Positions 7,407-16,104 of a DNA stretch of 64,000 nt are shown piece after piece; positions within the stretch are counted from its first letter, which is position 1; each line of letters opens with the position of its first letter. Position numbers and translations under genes: made by a program. Source of the DNA: Paenibacillus sp. DMB20 (GTDB lineage Bacteria; Bacillota; Bacilli; Paenibacillales; Paenibacillaceae); NCBI RefSeq assembly GCF_000987955.1, contig NZ_LAZU01000056.1, positions 1 through 64,000 of the forward strand, read 5' to 3'. Under the pieces are notes generated by a model. It saw only the letters and a program-made list of their open reading frames with translations, was not told the origin of the DNA and ran no database searches.

Positions 7407-8579
7407 TTGAATAGAGAGAAATGGCGTCTCTTTCCAAAATCGGAAGGAGTCGCCCCTTATTTTTTGTTAACAAATTTAATGATACCCATGTACTTTTTAC
7501 TTTATGAACCATCAAGTATACAGTGGCTTGGCTTTGTTCTGTTAGGCATATTCGTTCTGTCGTTTCGACAATCCTACTTTTATGCAAAGTGGGCCACGCC
7601 AATATTGATGGTTCAGGTGGGTGTACTTTTAATTTTAGCAGCTGTATTTCACCCTATGTATACATTTATAGGTTTTATGATAGCTGCTCCGCTGAGCAAA
7701 CAAAAGCTACCGATATTACTCTCTATAACGATCGTTTTTACTGTAGCTATGGGATTTATCGCTGTTCCTTACTTGGATCGGATGGGCAGCCTATTATGGA
7801 TAGTGCTGGTGCCTATGTTTGGCATCTGTATTCTGCCATATATTATTCGAACTTCGACTCGATTTCAACAGAAGTCTGCGTTGTTGCGGGCAGAAACTGC
7901 TGAACGAATGGCACAGCAGGAGGAGCGCCAGCGGATCGCACGTGAATTACATGATACATTGGGGCATACGCTGTCATTAATCGCACTAAAAGGGGAGGTC
8001 GTTGAGAAACTGGTCAATCGCCATCCCGAGAGAGCGATAGAAGAGGCTCGTGAAATACGAGAAACGGCACGCGCAGCCTTGAAACAAATGCGAGAATTGG
8101 TTACGGAGATGAAAGTTACATATCTCGCTGACGAATATAAGCATGCTGTATCGTTATGTTCAGCTGCGGGCATACCGCTTTTTTTCCAATATCAATCGAT
8201 TTCAGATCCTAGACCTTCTAATGTAGGGACGGAAGACGCTTTAGTGAACATTCCGCTTCCGTTAACACCCTTGCAGGAGACTATTTTGGCGATGTGTTTT
8301 CGCGAGACGATTACAAATGTGGTTCGACATAGCCGAGCAACAAAGTGCAACGTTCTTCTTGACATTCAGGAAGGGGAAGTTCGTGTATCGGTAAGTGATG
8401 ACGGTATTGGGGCAGATATGGATCAATTCTATACTAGCGGTAATGGCCTCGCCGGATTGCGGCAACGGTTGGTTATGATCGATGGTCGTATGTCGCTGTC
8501 TTCGTCCCCAGGCAAGGGGACGGAAGTCACCTTACATATACCTAGGGTAATACGAAATGAAAAGGTAGGTAGTGCTTAG
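7407..8579 (+). CDS. yvfT: Sensor histidine kinase, YvfT type
   Basis: 390 residues. Four to six membrane segments in the first ~150 residues, then a HisKA_3 dimerisation domain with the phospho-acceptor in RIARELHDTLGHTL, and a HATPase with N box (FRETITNVVRHSRA) and G boxes (DDGIGAD, GNGLAGL). It is an intramembrane-sensing kinase with no large outer domain, typical of systems that respond to drugs through the linked ABC exporter. It starts with TTG directly after the permease stop and ends one base before the regulator start. Confidence 0.88.
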   Translation: MNREKWRLFPKSEGVAPYFLLTNLMIPMYFLLYEPSSIQWLGFVLLGIFVLSFRQSYFYAKWATPILMVQVGVLLILAAVFHPMYTFIGFMIAAPLSKQKLPILLSITIVFTVAMGFIAVPYLDRMGSLLWIVLVPMFGICILPYIIRTSTRFQQKSALLRAETAERMAQQEERQRIARELHDTLGHTLSLIALKGEVVEKLVNRHPERAIEEAREIRETARAALKQMRELVTEMKVTYLADEYKHAVSLCSAAGIPLFFQYQSISDPRPSNVGTEDALVNIPLPLTPLQETILAMCFRETITNVVRHSRATKCNVLLDIQEGEVRVSVSDDGIGADMDQFYTSGNGLAGLRQRLVMIDGRMSLSSSPGKGTEVTLHIPRVIRNEKVGSA

Positions 8580-9185
8580 ATGATTCGTATTGTTTTGGCA
8601 GAAGATCAAAAGTTATTAAGGGGAGCACTGGCAACTTTACTCTCGTTAGAAGATGATATTGAAGTCGTCGGTCAAGCTGAAAATGGGGAAGAAGTGATGT
8701 CCATGATTCAGCAATATGAACCCGATGTAGCTGTTCTGGATATTGAGATGCCGCTAAAAACGGGGTTAGATATTGCGGAATTAATTCAAAAAGATAAGTC
8801 AGCTTGTCGTGTCATCATCTTGACGACATTCGCGCGTCCTGGATATTTCCAGCGGGCTATGCAGGCAGGAGTTTATGGATATCTTCTCAAAGATACGGGC
8901 AGCGAGGAACTGGCTGATGCGATTCGTCGGGTCTATGATGGGAAACGTGTCATTAATTCAGAATTGTCGCTCGCGGTATGGGATGATCCATGTCCATTAT
9001 CGCCTCGAGAACGTGAAGTCATGAAGTTGGCTGCCCAAGGCTTAGTTCTTCAAGATATTGGAGCACAGCTGTTTCTATCCTATGGAACGGTACGGAACTA
9101 TATGTCAGAGGCGATTGGGAAGCTCGGGGCGAATACGCGGATCGAGGCAATAGATATCGCACGTAGCAAGGGATGGTTGGATTGA
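8580..9185 (+). CDS. yvfU: NarL-family response regulator, YvfU type
   Basis: 201 residues: receiver domain with phospho-Asp in VAVLDIEMP and Lys in LKDTGS, then a LuxR-type helix-turn-helix (LSPREREVMKLAAQGL, then YGTVRNYMSEAI). Partner of the kinase just upstream; probably controls the promoter at 5620-5686. Last gene of the operon as it stands; a fragment of a sensor-domain gene follows 33 bases later. Confidence 0.9.
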   Translation: MIRIVLAEDQKLLRGALATLLSLEDDIEVVGQAENGEEVMSMIQQYEPDVAVLDIEMPLKTGLDIAELIQKDKSACRVIILTTFARPGYFQRAMQAGVYGYLLKDTGSEELADAIRRVYDGKRVINSELSLAVWDDPCPLSPREREVMKLAAQGLVLQDIGAQLFLSYGTVRNYMSEAIGKLGANTRIEAIDIARSKGWLD

Positions 9186-9218
9186 GGAGAACTCCGAGGT
9201 ATGGAGGTAAGCGGAAGC

Positions 9219-9284
9219 GGGTCACCCCACTCAAGGGATGATGCAGCCAGCCCATAGAGAGCTTTAGAAGCTCTCTTTTTTATG
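9219..9284 (+). repeat. 3' end and terminator of a sensor-domain gene
   Basis: These 65 bases are identical or nearly so to 15948-16012, the last codons (HPTQGMMQPAHREL) and AGAGAGC/GCTCTCT terminator of the gene at 15203. The rest of the gene is missing. It suggests that a copy of that gene once followed yvfU. Confidence 0.85.
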
Positions 9285-9349
9285 ATCCGCTACTTAGCAT
9301 ACCGTAACCTAATCAATACACTCCGGCGAATTGTGGTTTTACACAGCCA

Positions 9350-9402
9350 CGGTTCGCCTCCATATGTAACATCAGAAAAAGCGACCGTTCATGGTCGCTT
9401 TT
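9350..9402 (+). repeat. tmRNA 3'-end relic 3 plus ssrA terminator
   Basis: GGTTCGCCTCCAT at 9350-9362 matches the acceptor end of ssrA; a nearly intact copy of the ssrA terminator (AAGCGACCGTTCATGGTCGC, T run) follows at 9371-9402 after the same TGTAACATCAGAA-like spacer. This terminator copy is better preserved than that after relic 1. Confidence 0.8.
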
Positions 9403-9423
9403 TTGTATCCTCGTATGATTAAA

Positions 9424-9521
9424 TTACGCAATGCTTCTTAATCATTTCAGCTAATTCCTCAAATGTATGGCTATGTTAATGGTTATGACTTCTTCTACAG
9501 ATAAGTAACCTGCCTCGTTCA
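9424..9521 (-). pseudogene. Doc toxin gene with internal deletion
   Basis: The start reads YLSVEEVITINIA, matching the Doc N-terminus, and then jumps with a frame change to TFEELAEMIKKHCVI, matching the Doc C-terminus. The Fic motif is gone. Third Doc/AbrB locus in the window, next to a tmRNA relic like the first. Confidence 0.7.
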
Positions 9522-9524
9522 TCG

Positions 9525-9765
9525 ATCTTTAAGGCTTTTTGAGCGTGTTCATCAACTATGCTGGACAGTGTGTTCATGAAGTCTTCGCTAATCCTATGGT
9601 GCAATGAGACTTTTGTTGATTTTTTAATAATGATTTCACCCGTTGCCTGGTTAACATCAATCAACATGATATCTCTTTGGCTTAAGCCGATGAATAAGGC
9701 GATGGACATGAAACGGAAAGTGACAATATTCGGAAACAGTCTTGGCATAACCATGTTTCGTATAG
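9525..9765 (-). pseudogene. AbrB-type antitoxin gene, partly inverted
   Basis: On the minus strand, about 9528-9692 encodes LIDVNQATGEIIIKKSTKVS and the rest of the antitoxin C-terminal half. The N-terminal half (KRKVTIFGNSLGITM) is present but on the plus strand at about 9708-9757. A micro-inversion has split the gene. Not functional. Confidence 0.75.
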
Positions 9766-9929
9766 CACTGAAGATTATATAATATGGAATCGTCTTAGGT
9801 CTTGCGTACAAGCCCATGCAGTCTGAATAGAGAATGTATGGGCTATCTTTTTGAACGTGATCCGCAGGTTGATAGGAGTCATACATTGCATGTTAGGAAA
9901 GCGGAAAAATAAATTTCGCATAAATCATG

Positions 9930-9980
9930 TTGACATCTATAAACTACAAATGTAGTATTTATTTAACTACTAATGTAGTT
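9930..9980 (+). promoter_or_regulatory. Promoter with two BlaI/MecI-type operators
   Basis: TTGACA at 9930-9935, a 17-base spacer and TAGTAT at 9953-9958 form a promoter. Two dyads overlap or follow it: ACTACAAATGTAGT (9943-9956) and AACTACTAATGTAGTT (9965-9980). Both fit the TACA-TGTA pattern of BlaI/MecI/CopY repressors. No such repressor gene is seen nearby. Downstream, GAGGAGG and short open frames at 10014-10080 precede the gene at 10109. Confidence 0.6.
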
Positions 9981-10108
9981 TAAAAATTCCAAAATATAAC
10001 TGAAAGGCATTGCGTTGAGGAGGCCGCGTATGTATCTACAGAGGATAAAAGGTTTATCGAAGATGAAATTAGTAGAGTAAATTAAGTAGATGAACGGGAG
10101 GATTTATT

Positions 10109-11098
10109 ATGAACATAAAAAAAGCAATTATGGCATCCATGATCGTATCCAGTATGTTGGCTACATTGGCAGGTCCAATTCCTGTCGGAGCGGAGGCAGC
10201 ACAAGAGCAGCAGCAAGAGCAGCAATCCGATAGTAAGAAGGTTCCCATCGATAAGAAGTTGGCTCCCAAGCTGCAAAAAGCGGTAAATGAACTTGCGGGG
10301 AAAGAGATTAAGCTTAAGGATGTCGGTGAACTTAACAATGGGCAGGTCACTCTTCTATCGGCAGACGAAAAATATGGTGTTCACTTTGATTCTAAAAGCG
10401 GAAAAATATGGAGCGTTTCCGTCAAGACGACAATCGACAAAGTTGACAAAAAATTTCAAAATAAAGCCTTAGAACAGTTAAAGAGCACCTATTCAAAGAA
10501 GAAATACGTATTTAACAAAGACGTTACACAGTCACGATCCTACGATAATAGCAAGGGCAAATTTGGAGATTATGTATCTTATGGGTTTAACGGGAAGGAT
10601 TTTAGCGTTCAAGTAAATGCTAATATTTCAGAAGGCTATGCCACCGCCTTTGCGACGATCGATATTGACAAAAAAGAACTTGATCCGAAATTGCTGAAAT
10701 CGGCAACGGAAGCGATCAAAACGGCGTTCGATCATCAATTTGACGTGACGAAGGCCACGATTGAGAGTCAGTGGAAAAATCATACGTGGGTGCTTCAGGA
10801 CGACAAAGTGACGGTTTATATGGAGAACGGGAAAGCAATCAGCCTGATCAATGAACAAGGCAATAAGGTCACGACGAATAAAGAGATGACAGAAAAAGAA
10901 GCTAAAGAAGCGGTCGCCCCGCTCGCGAAGAAATTATACAATATCGACATTACGGGATATGAAGTAAAATGGGACAGCTTATTTAAAGATTACCGCTTCG
11001 TCGAAAAAGATGATGTTACAGCGGTGAGAGCCGCATTGGATGCCGAGAAAAATGTCGTGTACATAAAGTCCGGGAGCAGAGCGGCCGCAGGGAATTAA
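10109..11098 (+). CDS. Secreted PepSY/YcdB-like protein
   Basis: 329 residues with a signal peptide (positively charged start, hydrophobic stretch, likely cut after VGAEA near residue 30) and a Gln-rich segment. The rest is made of repeated alpha/beta units of the YcdB/PepSY type (LSADEKYGVHFDSKSGKIWS, then TWVLQDDKVTVYMENGKAIS). No enzyme motif is visible. Such domains are found in inhibitors and processing factors outside the membrane; the function is not known. GGGAGG ribosome site. Expression probably depends on the BlaI-type operators 130 bases upstream. Confidence 0.6.
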   Translation: MNIKKAIMASMIVSSMLATLAGPIPVGAEAAQEQQQEQQSDSKKVPIDKKLAPKLQKAVNELAGKEIKLKDVGELNNGQVTLLSADEKYGVHFDSKSGKIWSVSVKTTIDKVDKKFQNKALEQLKSTYSKKKYVFNKDVTQSRSYDNSKGKFGDYVSYGFNGKDFSVQVNANISEGYATAFATIDIDKKELDPKLLKSATEAIKTAFDHQFDVTKATIESQWKNHTWVLQDDKVTVYMENGKAISLINEQGNKVTTNKEMTEKEAKEAVAPLAKKLYNIDITGYEVKWDSLFKDYRFVEKDDVTAVRAALDAEKNVVYIKSGSRAAAGN

Positions 11099-11128
11099 AA
11101 AACACAAATAGATGCAAGGACGTTTATC

Positions 11129-11200
11129 ATGAATTTGAAAAAGGCTATCATAGCCGTATTCAAAGAAAAAATACACATTTGGTAAAGAAGTGGTCATGTT
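11129..11200 (+). pseudogene. Fragment of a second copy of the secreted gene
   Basis: ATG-led MNLKKAIIAV mirrors the start of the gene at 10109, and directly after it come bases matching its middle (around 10493-10530, the KKKYVFNKD part). A tandem duplicate has collapsed by deletion. Confidence 0.6.
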
Positions 11201-11336
11201 CATCTTCCGTTAGTGTAATGATACCGTTTTCTAATTGTCTTATTCCAATATTAACTATATTCTATTATTTATAGAAATGAAGTCTATGAATTTATATAGA
11301 AAAACTATGACGGAAAAGCAAGAAAGGAAGCGGCTT

Positions 11337-12119
11337 ATGATTGCCATTTATGATTGGTTTGGTTATGAATTGCCGAATAAGGAACGTTTTCAGTTAATCA
11401 AAGAAGCTGGATTTGATGGTGTTTTATTATGGTGGAGTGATGGCTTTGGTCGTGACTGCTTTGGTCGGAACGATTACCGCAACGGGCCGAAAATTGCGCG
11501 AGAAGCGGGTCTTTTTATAGAAAATATCCATACGCCAGTCCATATCGAAAACAACCTCTGGCTTGACAATCTGGACGGTGAAGCCGCAGCTGAATGCTAT
11601 TTGCAATGTGTTGCAGATTGCGCCGAATTTGAGATTCCGACAATGGTGGTGCACTTGCCGAACGAAGACAATCCATATAACACATTGGGACTGGATAGAA
11701 TCAAGAGAATCACTGAAAAAGCCGAGCAGCTTGGTGTCAATGTTGCACTGGAGAATTTATGGAACTTTTCCAATTTGGCATATGTGCTGGAGCAAGTGGA
11801 TTCCCTGCGTATCGGATTCTGTTACGACAGCGGACATCACTACCGCCATTATCCGGAGAAAGATTTATTATCTATGTATGGTTCTCGGCTGATGGCACTA
11901 CACTTACATGATAATAACGGAAGTTATGCCCAACACGGGTTGCCCCTTGACGGCACGATAGATTGGTCTACAACCATGAAAAAAATTGCGGAAACGGGTT
12001 ATTCAGGCGCGATTGCAATCGAGGCCATGAATTGGGATTATGAAAATTTATCGGCTAGAGAGTTTTTACATAAGGCGTTTGAGCAAGCAAAGAGGCTGGA
12101 AGCATCAAAACGGAAATAA
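11337..12119 (+). CDS. Sugar phosphate isomerase/epimerase, TIM barrel
   Basis: 260 residues. AP-endonuclease-2-like TIM barrel: VALENLWNFSN with metal-binding Glu, FCYDSGHHYRHY with Asp-x-x-His, and LHLHDNNG with the His-x-His pair that completes the metal site, then IAIEAMNW with the last Glu. Enzymes of this fold isomerise or epimerise sugars and inositols; the substrate is unknown. ATG 11337 is chosen because AAGGAAG precedes it at the right distance; upstream in-frame starts (11235) add a non-conserved extension. Stands alone, so context gives no hint. Confidence 0.8.
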   Translation: MIAIYDWFGYELPNKERFQLIKEAGFDGVLLWWSDGFGRDCFGRNDYRNGPKIAREAGLFIENIHTPVHIENNLWLDNLDGEAAAECYLQCVADCAEFEIPTMVVHLPNEDNPYNTLGLDRIKRITEKAEQLGVNVALENLWNFSNLAYVLEQVDSLRIGFCYDSGHHYRHYPEKDLLSMYGSRLMALHLHDNNGSYAQHGLPLDGTIDWSTTMKKIAETGYSGAIAIEAMNWDYENLSAREFLHKAFEQAKRLEASKRK

Positions 12120-12239
12120 TCTGCAAAATCTTTGATATATGCAGGATACCGTAATTAGCAGCATCTTCGCCTTATTTCCCAAAGACGAATAATCCAAATG
12201 GCTTACATTATCGTAAGAGAATAAAATCGCTTTAAAATT

Positions 12240-12270
12240 ATGCACTCTACATCAATCATGTAGAGTGCAT
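12240..12270. terminator. Perfect 12-bp hairpin in gene-free stretch
   Basis: ATGCACTCTACA / TGTAGAGTGCAT with a 7-base loop, without a clear T run. It may end transcription of the epimerase gene. The remainder of 12120-12540 holds no gene I can support. Confidence 0.45.
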
Positions 12271-12542
12271 AGTTCATTTATGCCCTTATTCATTAATATC
12301 CACCTTCATTTCAGACTGGTTTTCCACATTAACAGAGGTTGCCGAATCCTTGGAATTTTAAATGTATAGAAAACCTTATTGCAAACGTTATATACACACA
12401 ATATTAGGTGCGCTTTACAATCCAATTGCAACATTAAATACAACATTACCGTGGGCAGGGATTAAAATATAATGAATCAGATTTGAATTCGTTCGGAGAC
12501 GATGGATCGTTATTAAAGTAATATTTTGAAGAAAGATCATTG

Positions 12543-12604
12543 GCCTCCCCTCGCCTCTATTAATTACTTAAAGGCCATCAATCAGTTGTTCTGGTTGGTG
12601 GTTT
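12543..12604 (+). repeat. tmRNA 3'-end relic 4 with terminator-like hairpin
   Basis: CCTCCCCTCGCCTCTAT at 12544-12560 matches the end of ssrA with few changes. It is followed by CCATCAATCAG / CTGGTTGGTGG and TTTT, a G-U-rich hairpin in the place where other relics carry a terminator. Confidence 0.6.
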
Positions 12605-12640
12605 TCCCATATTATTGTTATAATGGGGTGATTTTTAAAA

Positions 12641-12736
12641 TTGTATAAAACGCAACTAAGATTAAAACCTAATCAACAGGCGATCAATAGTTTCCATCGG
12701 ATGCTTATTGATTCGTTCATAAACTGGCGGACATGA
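12641..12736 (+). pseudogene. TnpB (IS200/IS605) N-terminal fragment
   Basis: The frame reads YKTQLRLKPNQQAINSFHRM, the usual start of TnpB, and stops at 12736 after ~31 codons. Everything after is replaced by an IS630 fragment on the other strand. Confidence 0.65.
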
Positions 12737-13015
12737 AGCTTAATCTTATAGAACTTCTCAAAAGACGTTATTGACCACATCGGATTTGAGCCGCAGCCAA
12801 AGTCCTTCGACTGGATTCAGGTTTGAACCATACGGTGGCAGAAAGACCAAGTGCAGGGACGGATGTTTCTTCAGAAAGGGCTGCAAGCCGGTGGCATGAT
12901 GAATCCGACTGTTATCTTAAATCATGGCGATTTTTCCATTCGGGTACGCGGACAGAGGATCTCGAGGAAGCGAATAAAGGCGTCCACATCAGCCTTTTCT
13001 TTTTCACGATGATGC
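12722..13015 (-). pseudogene. IS630-family transposase C-terminal fragment
   Basis: The minus strand reads, over more than one frame, DAFIRFLE, then HHATGLQPFLKKHPSLHLVF, LPPYGSNLNPVEGLW (third catalytic residue Glu) and RLKSDVVNNVFFEKF. This is the end of an IS630/Tc1-mariner-type transposase. Frameshifts make it inactive and no element ends were found. Confidence 0.75.
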
Positions 13016-13018
13016 ACC

Positions 13019-13162
13019 GTTTTTGCGGGAACTAACGGGGCAGGGAAAAGCACGCTTAGTTTACAGATGAGGGAATGGATCGAAGAGGTAAAGTATTATT
13101 TGCATAGAACAATCGGCTTCAGAAAAAATAGAGAGGTATTGTCATGGATTATAAAAAATTAA
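13019..13162 (+). pseudogene. P-loop kinase fragment, zeta-toxin-like
   Basis: The frame reads VFAGTNGAGKSTL, a Walker A loop of the form seen in zeta toxins and related kinases, then ~35 unrelated residues to a stop at 13162. Both ends are missing. The family call rests on one motif. Confidence 0.35.
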
Positions 13163-14322
13163 AGATTCCTGTTATTATGATTTCTTTGCCAATCATTTTT
13201 TTTGACGTTTTATTGCCTGTGTATACAAAAGAGTTGGGATTTACTACGTTTCAATTTACGATCTTAATTTCGGTGTTCTCCATATTTCAATTGATCATGA
13301 GACTTGTTCTTGGTAAGGTCTCGGATAAATACAGTCGGCGCTCCATATTTATAAGCTCTTTATTGTGTTTTTGCATAGCGTACTTTGTGTATGCGGTTGC
13401 GACTGAATTACCGACTCTGCTTCTCGCCAGAGTGATACATGGTATGGCAAGTATTCTACTTACAATATCCCTATACGGAATGATCACAGATACAAAAAGT
13501 GGGTTTGCACAAAAGTTGGGGGGATTTGGCAGCAACCGAAATTTAGGCGGTCTTATTGGTGTTGGATTATGTTTTTATATTCTATACAGATACGAACTCC
13601 TAAACGGATGGACAATATTATTTATGGTTTGTGGAGCAGTTGCCGCGTTGGCATTTGTTTATACTTTGGCCACATCCCGAGCATCTGAGCAGCAACGTAT
13701 GATAGATCTGCCTAAATTTATTTTATCTCCAGAAAAGCGCAAAATCTGGTTCGTTAATATGCTGCTCTGTTTGTTTTTCAGTATGATTGGTGTGTTATTA
13801 ATACCCTATTTACAGGCAGGATTTGATGCGGACATCGAAGAAATCGCAATTACTTTTTTGTTGCCCATGCTTGTCTCTTCTTTCTCAGGTTCCTTTTTGG
13901 GCAAAATTGGAGATCGTGCAGGTTATCGTAAGGCTATTACTATTTCAATCGTTATCTCCTGCATCACCATTTCGACCGTTGTATTTTCCCCTAGGCTAAG
14001 TATTTTTGCTGTACTTTGGACCATTTTTATCATTTCCCATTTTACATCTTCTCTTTCTCTTGATGCCATGTTTTTTAGGGGGATTTCAGAAGAACATATT
14101 GGGGATGCCTCCGGCAAATATTCCATCGGCTCATATCTTGGGGGGATTATAGGACCTGCATTGGGTGGTTTTGTGTTTGATACATATGGCCCTACTGTTC
14201 CTTATATTATATTTGCAGTAAGTATGGCTCTGCTCGTTCCACTCCTGTTAACTATGCTCCCAAAAGACGAACCGGATCATCCAGTGGTTACGATAGAGAA
14301 CCGGACTCATTTCCATAAATGA
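13144..14322 (+). CDS. MFS transporter
   Basis: 392 residues with about twelve membrane segments. The loop between helices 2 and 3 reads GKVSDKYSRRS, the MFS signature, repeated in weaker form as GKIGDRAGYRKA in the second half. Proton-driven export of drugs or metabolites is likely, but the substrate cannot be told. Monocistronic, with AGAGAGG ribosome site. It lies between an IS-fragment cluster and a degenerate tmRNA copy, so it is probably island cargo. Confidence 0.85.
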   Translation: MDYKKLKIPVIMISLPIIFFDVLLPVYTKELGFTTFQFTILISVFSIFQLIMRLVLGKVSDKYSRRSIFISSLLCFCIAYFVYAVATELPTLLLARVIHGMASILLTISLYGMITDTKSGFAQKLGGFGSNRNLGGLIGVGLCFYILYRYELLNGWTILFMVCGAVAALAFVYTLATSRASEQQRMIDLPKFILSPEKRKIWFVNMLLCLFFSMIGVLLIPYLQAGFDADIEEIAITFLLPMLVSSFSGSFLGKIGDRAGYRKAITISIVISCITISTVVFSPRLSIFAVLWTIFIISHFTSSLSLDAMFFRGISEEHIGDASGKYSIGSYLGGIIGPALGGFVFDTYGPTVPYIIFAVSMALLVPLLLTMLPKDEPDHPVVTIENRTHFHK

Positions 14323-14380
14323 GCTTAAAGCGAAGATATTATTGAAGAAAACTACCTTTTCCAGTAAATCGCTAAGGCCT

Positions 14381-14593
14381 AATTCGTGCATGAGTAGCAT
14401 TGGCGGCTGAGGACATTCGCTGGCGATACGGTCAGTCTCTACAAAATCTCAAGCCTGCTCTAGCTTCCCGACTGGTCGGCAGATGTAATTTTAAAACACG
14501 ATGGTCAATAAAATCCTCCCGTCGTTTTGGAGGTTTTAACTGAGATAGAGAAGACAATCAAGCTGACCCTGACAAAAGCCGATGACAGGGGCA
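14381..14593 (+). repeat. Highly decayed tmRNA copy (relic 5)
   Basis: Two blocks in the right order recall ssrA: ATTCGTGCATGAGTAGC at 14382-14398 (ssrA ~1561-1578) and GAAGACAATCAAGCTGACC to ATGACAGGG at 14549-14590 (ssrA ~1759-1803). The part between is not alignable by eye. Less certain than the other copies. Confidence 0.5.
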
Positions 14594-14643
14594 GTTTATG
14601 TGCACAAGTAAGTATAATAACTGAAATTGGCTGGTGAATCGGA

Positions 14644-15006
14644 ATGAGCGAAAAATTCTGGTTAGTGGTACAGTATCCTCTGAAAAGTGCAAAAGGCAGC
14701 CAACGCGACCACTGGTTAAGAGAAAAGGTAATGGAATATTTGGAGATATCTCTAGCAGATGCTGATTTAGGCTATGTTGACGGCTTTGATATGGGGAAAT
14801 GCATATCCGATCCGAAACAATATGCTCTTAATATATTTTGTGTCATCACGGAAGAGGAACGGAGTATAGCCTTGGTAAAAAGAGTGTTAAGAGAGAGCAG
14901 GCTTGATTATACCCGTATAAAAATTGCTACCATGCCCTATGGAAAAGAAGAAACCTATACTCTGAAGTATGCCTATAAAAAGGGTGTTACGGATTTTTCA
15001 CTATAG
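14644..15006 (+). CDS. Hypothetical protein
   Basis: 120 residues, alpha/beta with alternating strands and helices, no membrane segment and no motif I recognise. The phrase RLDYTRIKIATMPYGKEE and the compact size fit a small immunity- or regulator-like fold, but this is not evidence for a function. The start has only a weak ribosome site (a GGTGAATCGGA stretch). It lies just after the decayed tmRNA copy and before the sensor-domain gene. Confidence 0.5.
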   Translation: MSEKFWLVVQYPLKSAKGSQRDHWLREKVMEYLEISLADADLGYVDGFDMGKCISDPKQYALNIFCVITEEERSIALVKRVLRESRLDYTRIKIATMPYGKEETYTLKYAYKKGVTDFSL

Positions 15007-15202
15007 TTTATATTGTGTTTAAAGGTCGTTCGGCGAGTTTAAAAAGTGTCTTTGCTTCAATAAGTTCATCTGAGCAGGACAGTCCCTAGTCTAAAGTCTA
15101 GGTTCAGACACTCCCTAAGACGGTTATGTCAGCCAGTTAAGGCGGATATAATGGATTTATAACTCGGAGCGTGACTTATGAAGCCATAAGGGGTGTTTGA
15201 AT

Positions 15203-15997
15203 ATGAAGGCAACAGAAGCGACTGCAACGGCGCGGGCAGGCAAGGTGAATTGGGCGCTTTTTAATCCAAAAACCTATGCAACGATCCTCTATTTCTTGCT
15301 ATCTCTCCCGTTAGGGATTATTTATTTTACAGTAGCGGTAACGGGACTTGCACTATCCATCGGTTTGACTCCAATATTTATCGGAATACCGCTGTTTTTT
15401 GGAGTAGCCAAGCTGTTGAATGGGATTGTGAATTTTGAACAAAGCATGATTAGACAAATTTTAGGTTTACCTACTCCTTCTGTATCGTATACCTACAATC
15501 AGCAATCTGAATCTGGGGAGAACTGGTTGAAGCGAATGGTGAGAGGCTTTGATGGTGGGCTATTCATTCGAAATCTGCTGCTTGTATTCCTAAGATTTGT
15601 AACAGGCATTGTATTCGTTGTTATTATGGTAACAGCGATTTCACTAGGACTTGGATTAATTGCTCTTCCTGTCGTGCATATCATTTTGATGAACGAAATG
15701 CAGCTTGATATTTTAGAGAATAGCTTGTTTAGTTATTTTCATATAGATTGGACCTATAATCAGCAATATCTGCTGTACGTAGGCGTTGGTCTTATCCTTT
15801 TCTGGATCGCGCTGCGCGTCGTGAATGGGCTCATGCAAATTCAGCGTAGAATTATGTATGTGGATGAGCCATATCAGCAGCCGTCAGTGCCGCCAATGGA
15901 AGCACCCATCCATGCGCCCGTTCAGCCGCAATATTACGAGTACCAAGAGGATCACCCCACTCAAGGGATGATGCAGCCAGCCCATAGAGAGCTTTAG
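15203..15997 (+). CDS. Putative sensor-domain membrane protein
   Basis: 264 residues. Two pairs of long hydrophobic segments around YATILYFLLSLPLGIIYFT and IRNLLLVFLRFVTGIVFVV form the 'putative sensor' domain that also occurs at the front of some histidine kinases. Here it stands alone, followed by a Pro/Gln-rich cytoplasmic tail. A TATAAT-like -10 lies at 15150 and AAGGGG eight bases before ATG 15203. A duplicate of its last codons and terminator sits directly after yvfU (9219), so it may once have belonged to the yvfRSTU system as an accessory sensor. Confidence 0.7.
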   Translation: MKATEATATARAGKVNWALFNPKTYATILYFLLSLPLGIIYFTVAVTGLALSIGLTPIFIGIPLFFGVAKLLNGIVNFEQSMIRQILGLPTPSVSYTYNQQSESGENWLKRMVRGFDGGLFIRNLLLVFLRFVTGIVFVVIMVTAISLGLGLIALPVVHIILMNEMQLDILENSLFSYFHIDWTYNQQYLLYVGVGLILFWIALRVVNGLMQIQRRIMYVDEPYQQPSVPPMEAPIHAPVQPQYYEYQEDHPTQGMMQPAHREL

Positions 15998-16012
15998 AAG
16001 CTCTCTTTTTTA
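15986..16012 (+). terminator. Terminator of the sensor-domain gene
   Basis: AGAGAGC/GCTCTCT hairpin with T run; it overlaps the stop codon region. Confidence 0.85.
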
Positions 16013-16070
16013 ATACCTTTTCGGAGTCCTCCATGCTGATATTAGCTGGATGGGATAAATATAAGATAAG

Positions 16071-16104
16071 AAAAATGACTACAGAATTTTCTGTAGTCAT
16101 TTTT
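16071..16104. repeat. Left 34-bp target duplication (a terminator)
   Basis: AAAAATGACTACAG / CTGTAGTCATTTTT is a near-perfect palindrome. The same 34 bases occur at 17664-17697 on the other side of the IS, so this is the duplicated target site. Confidence 0.9.
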
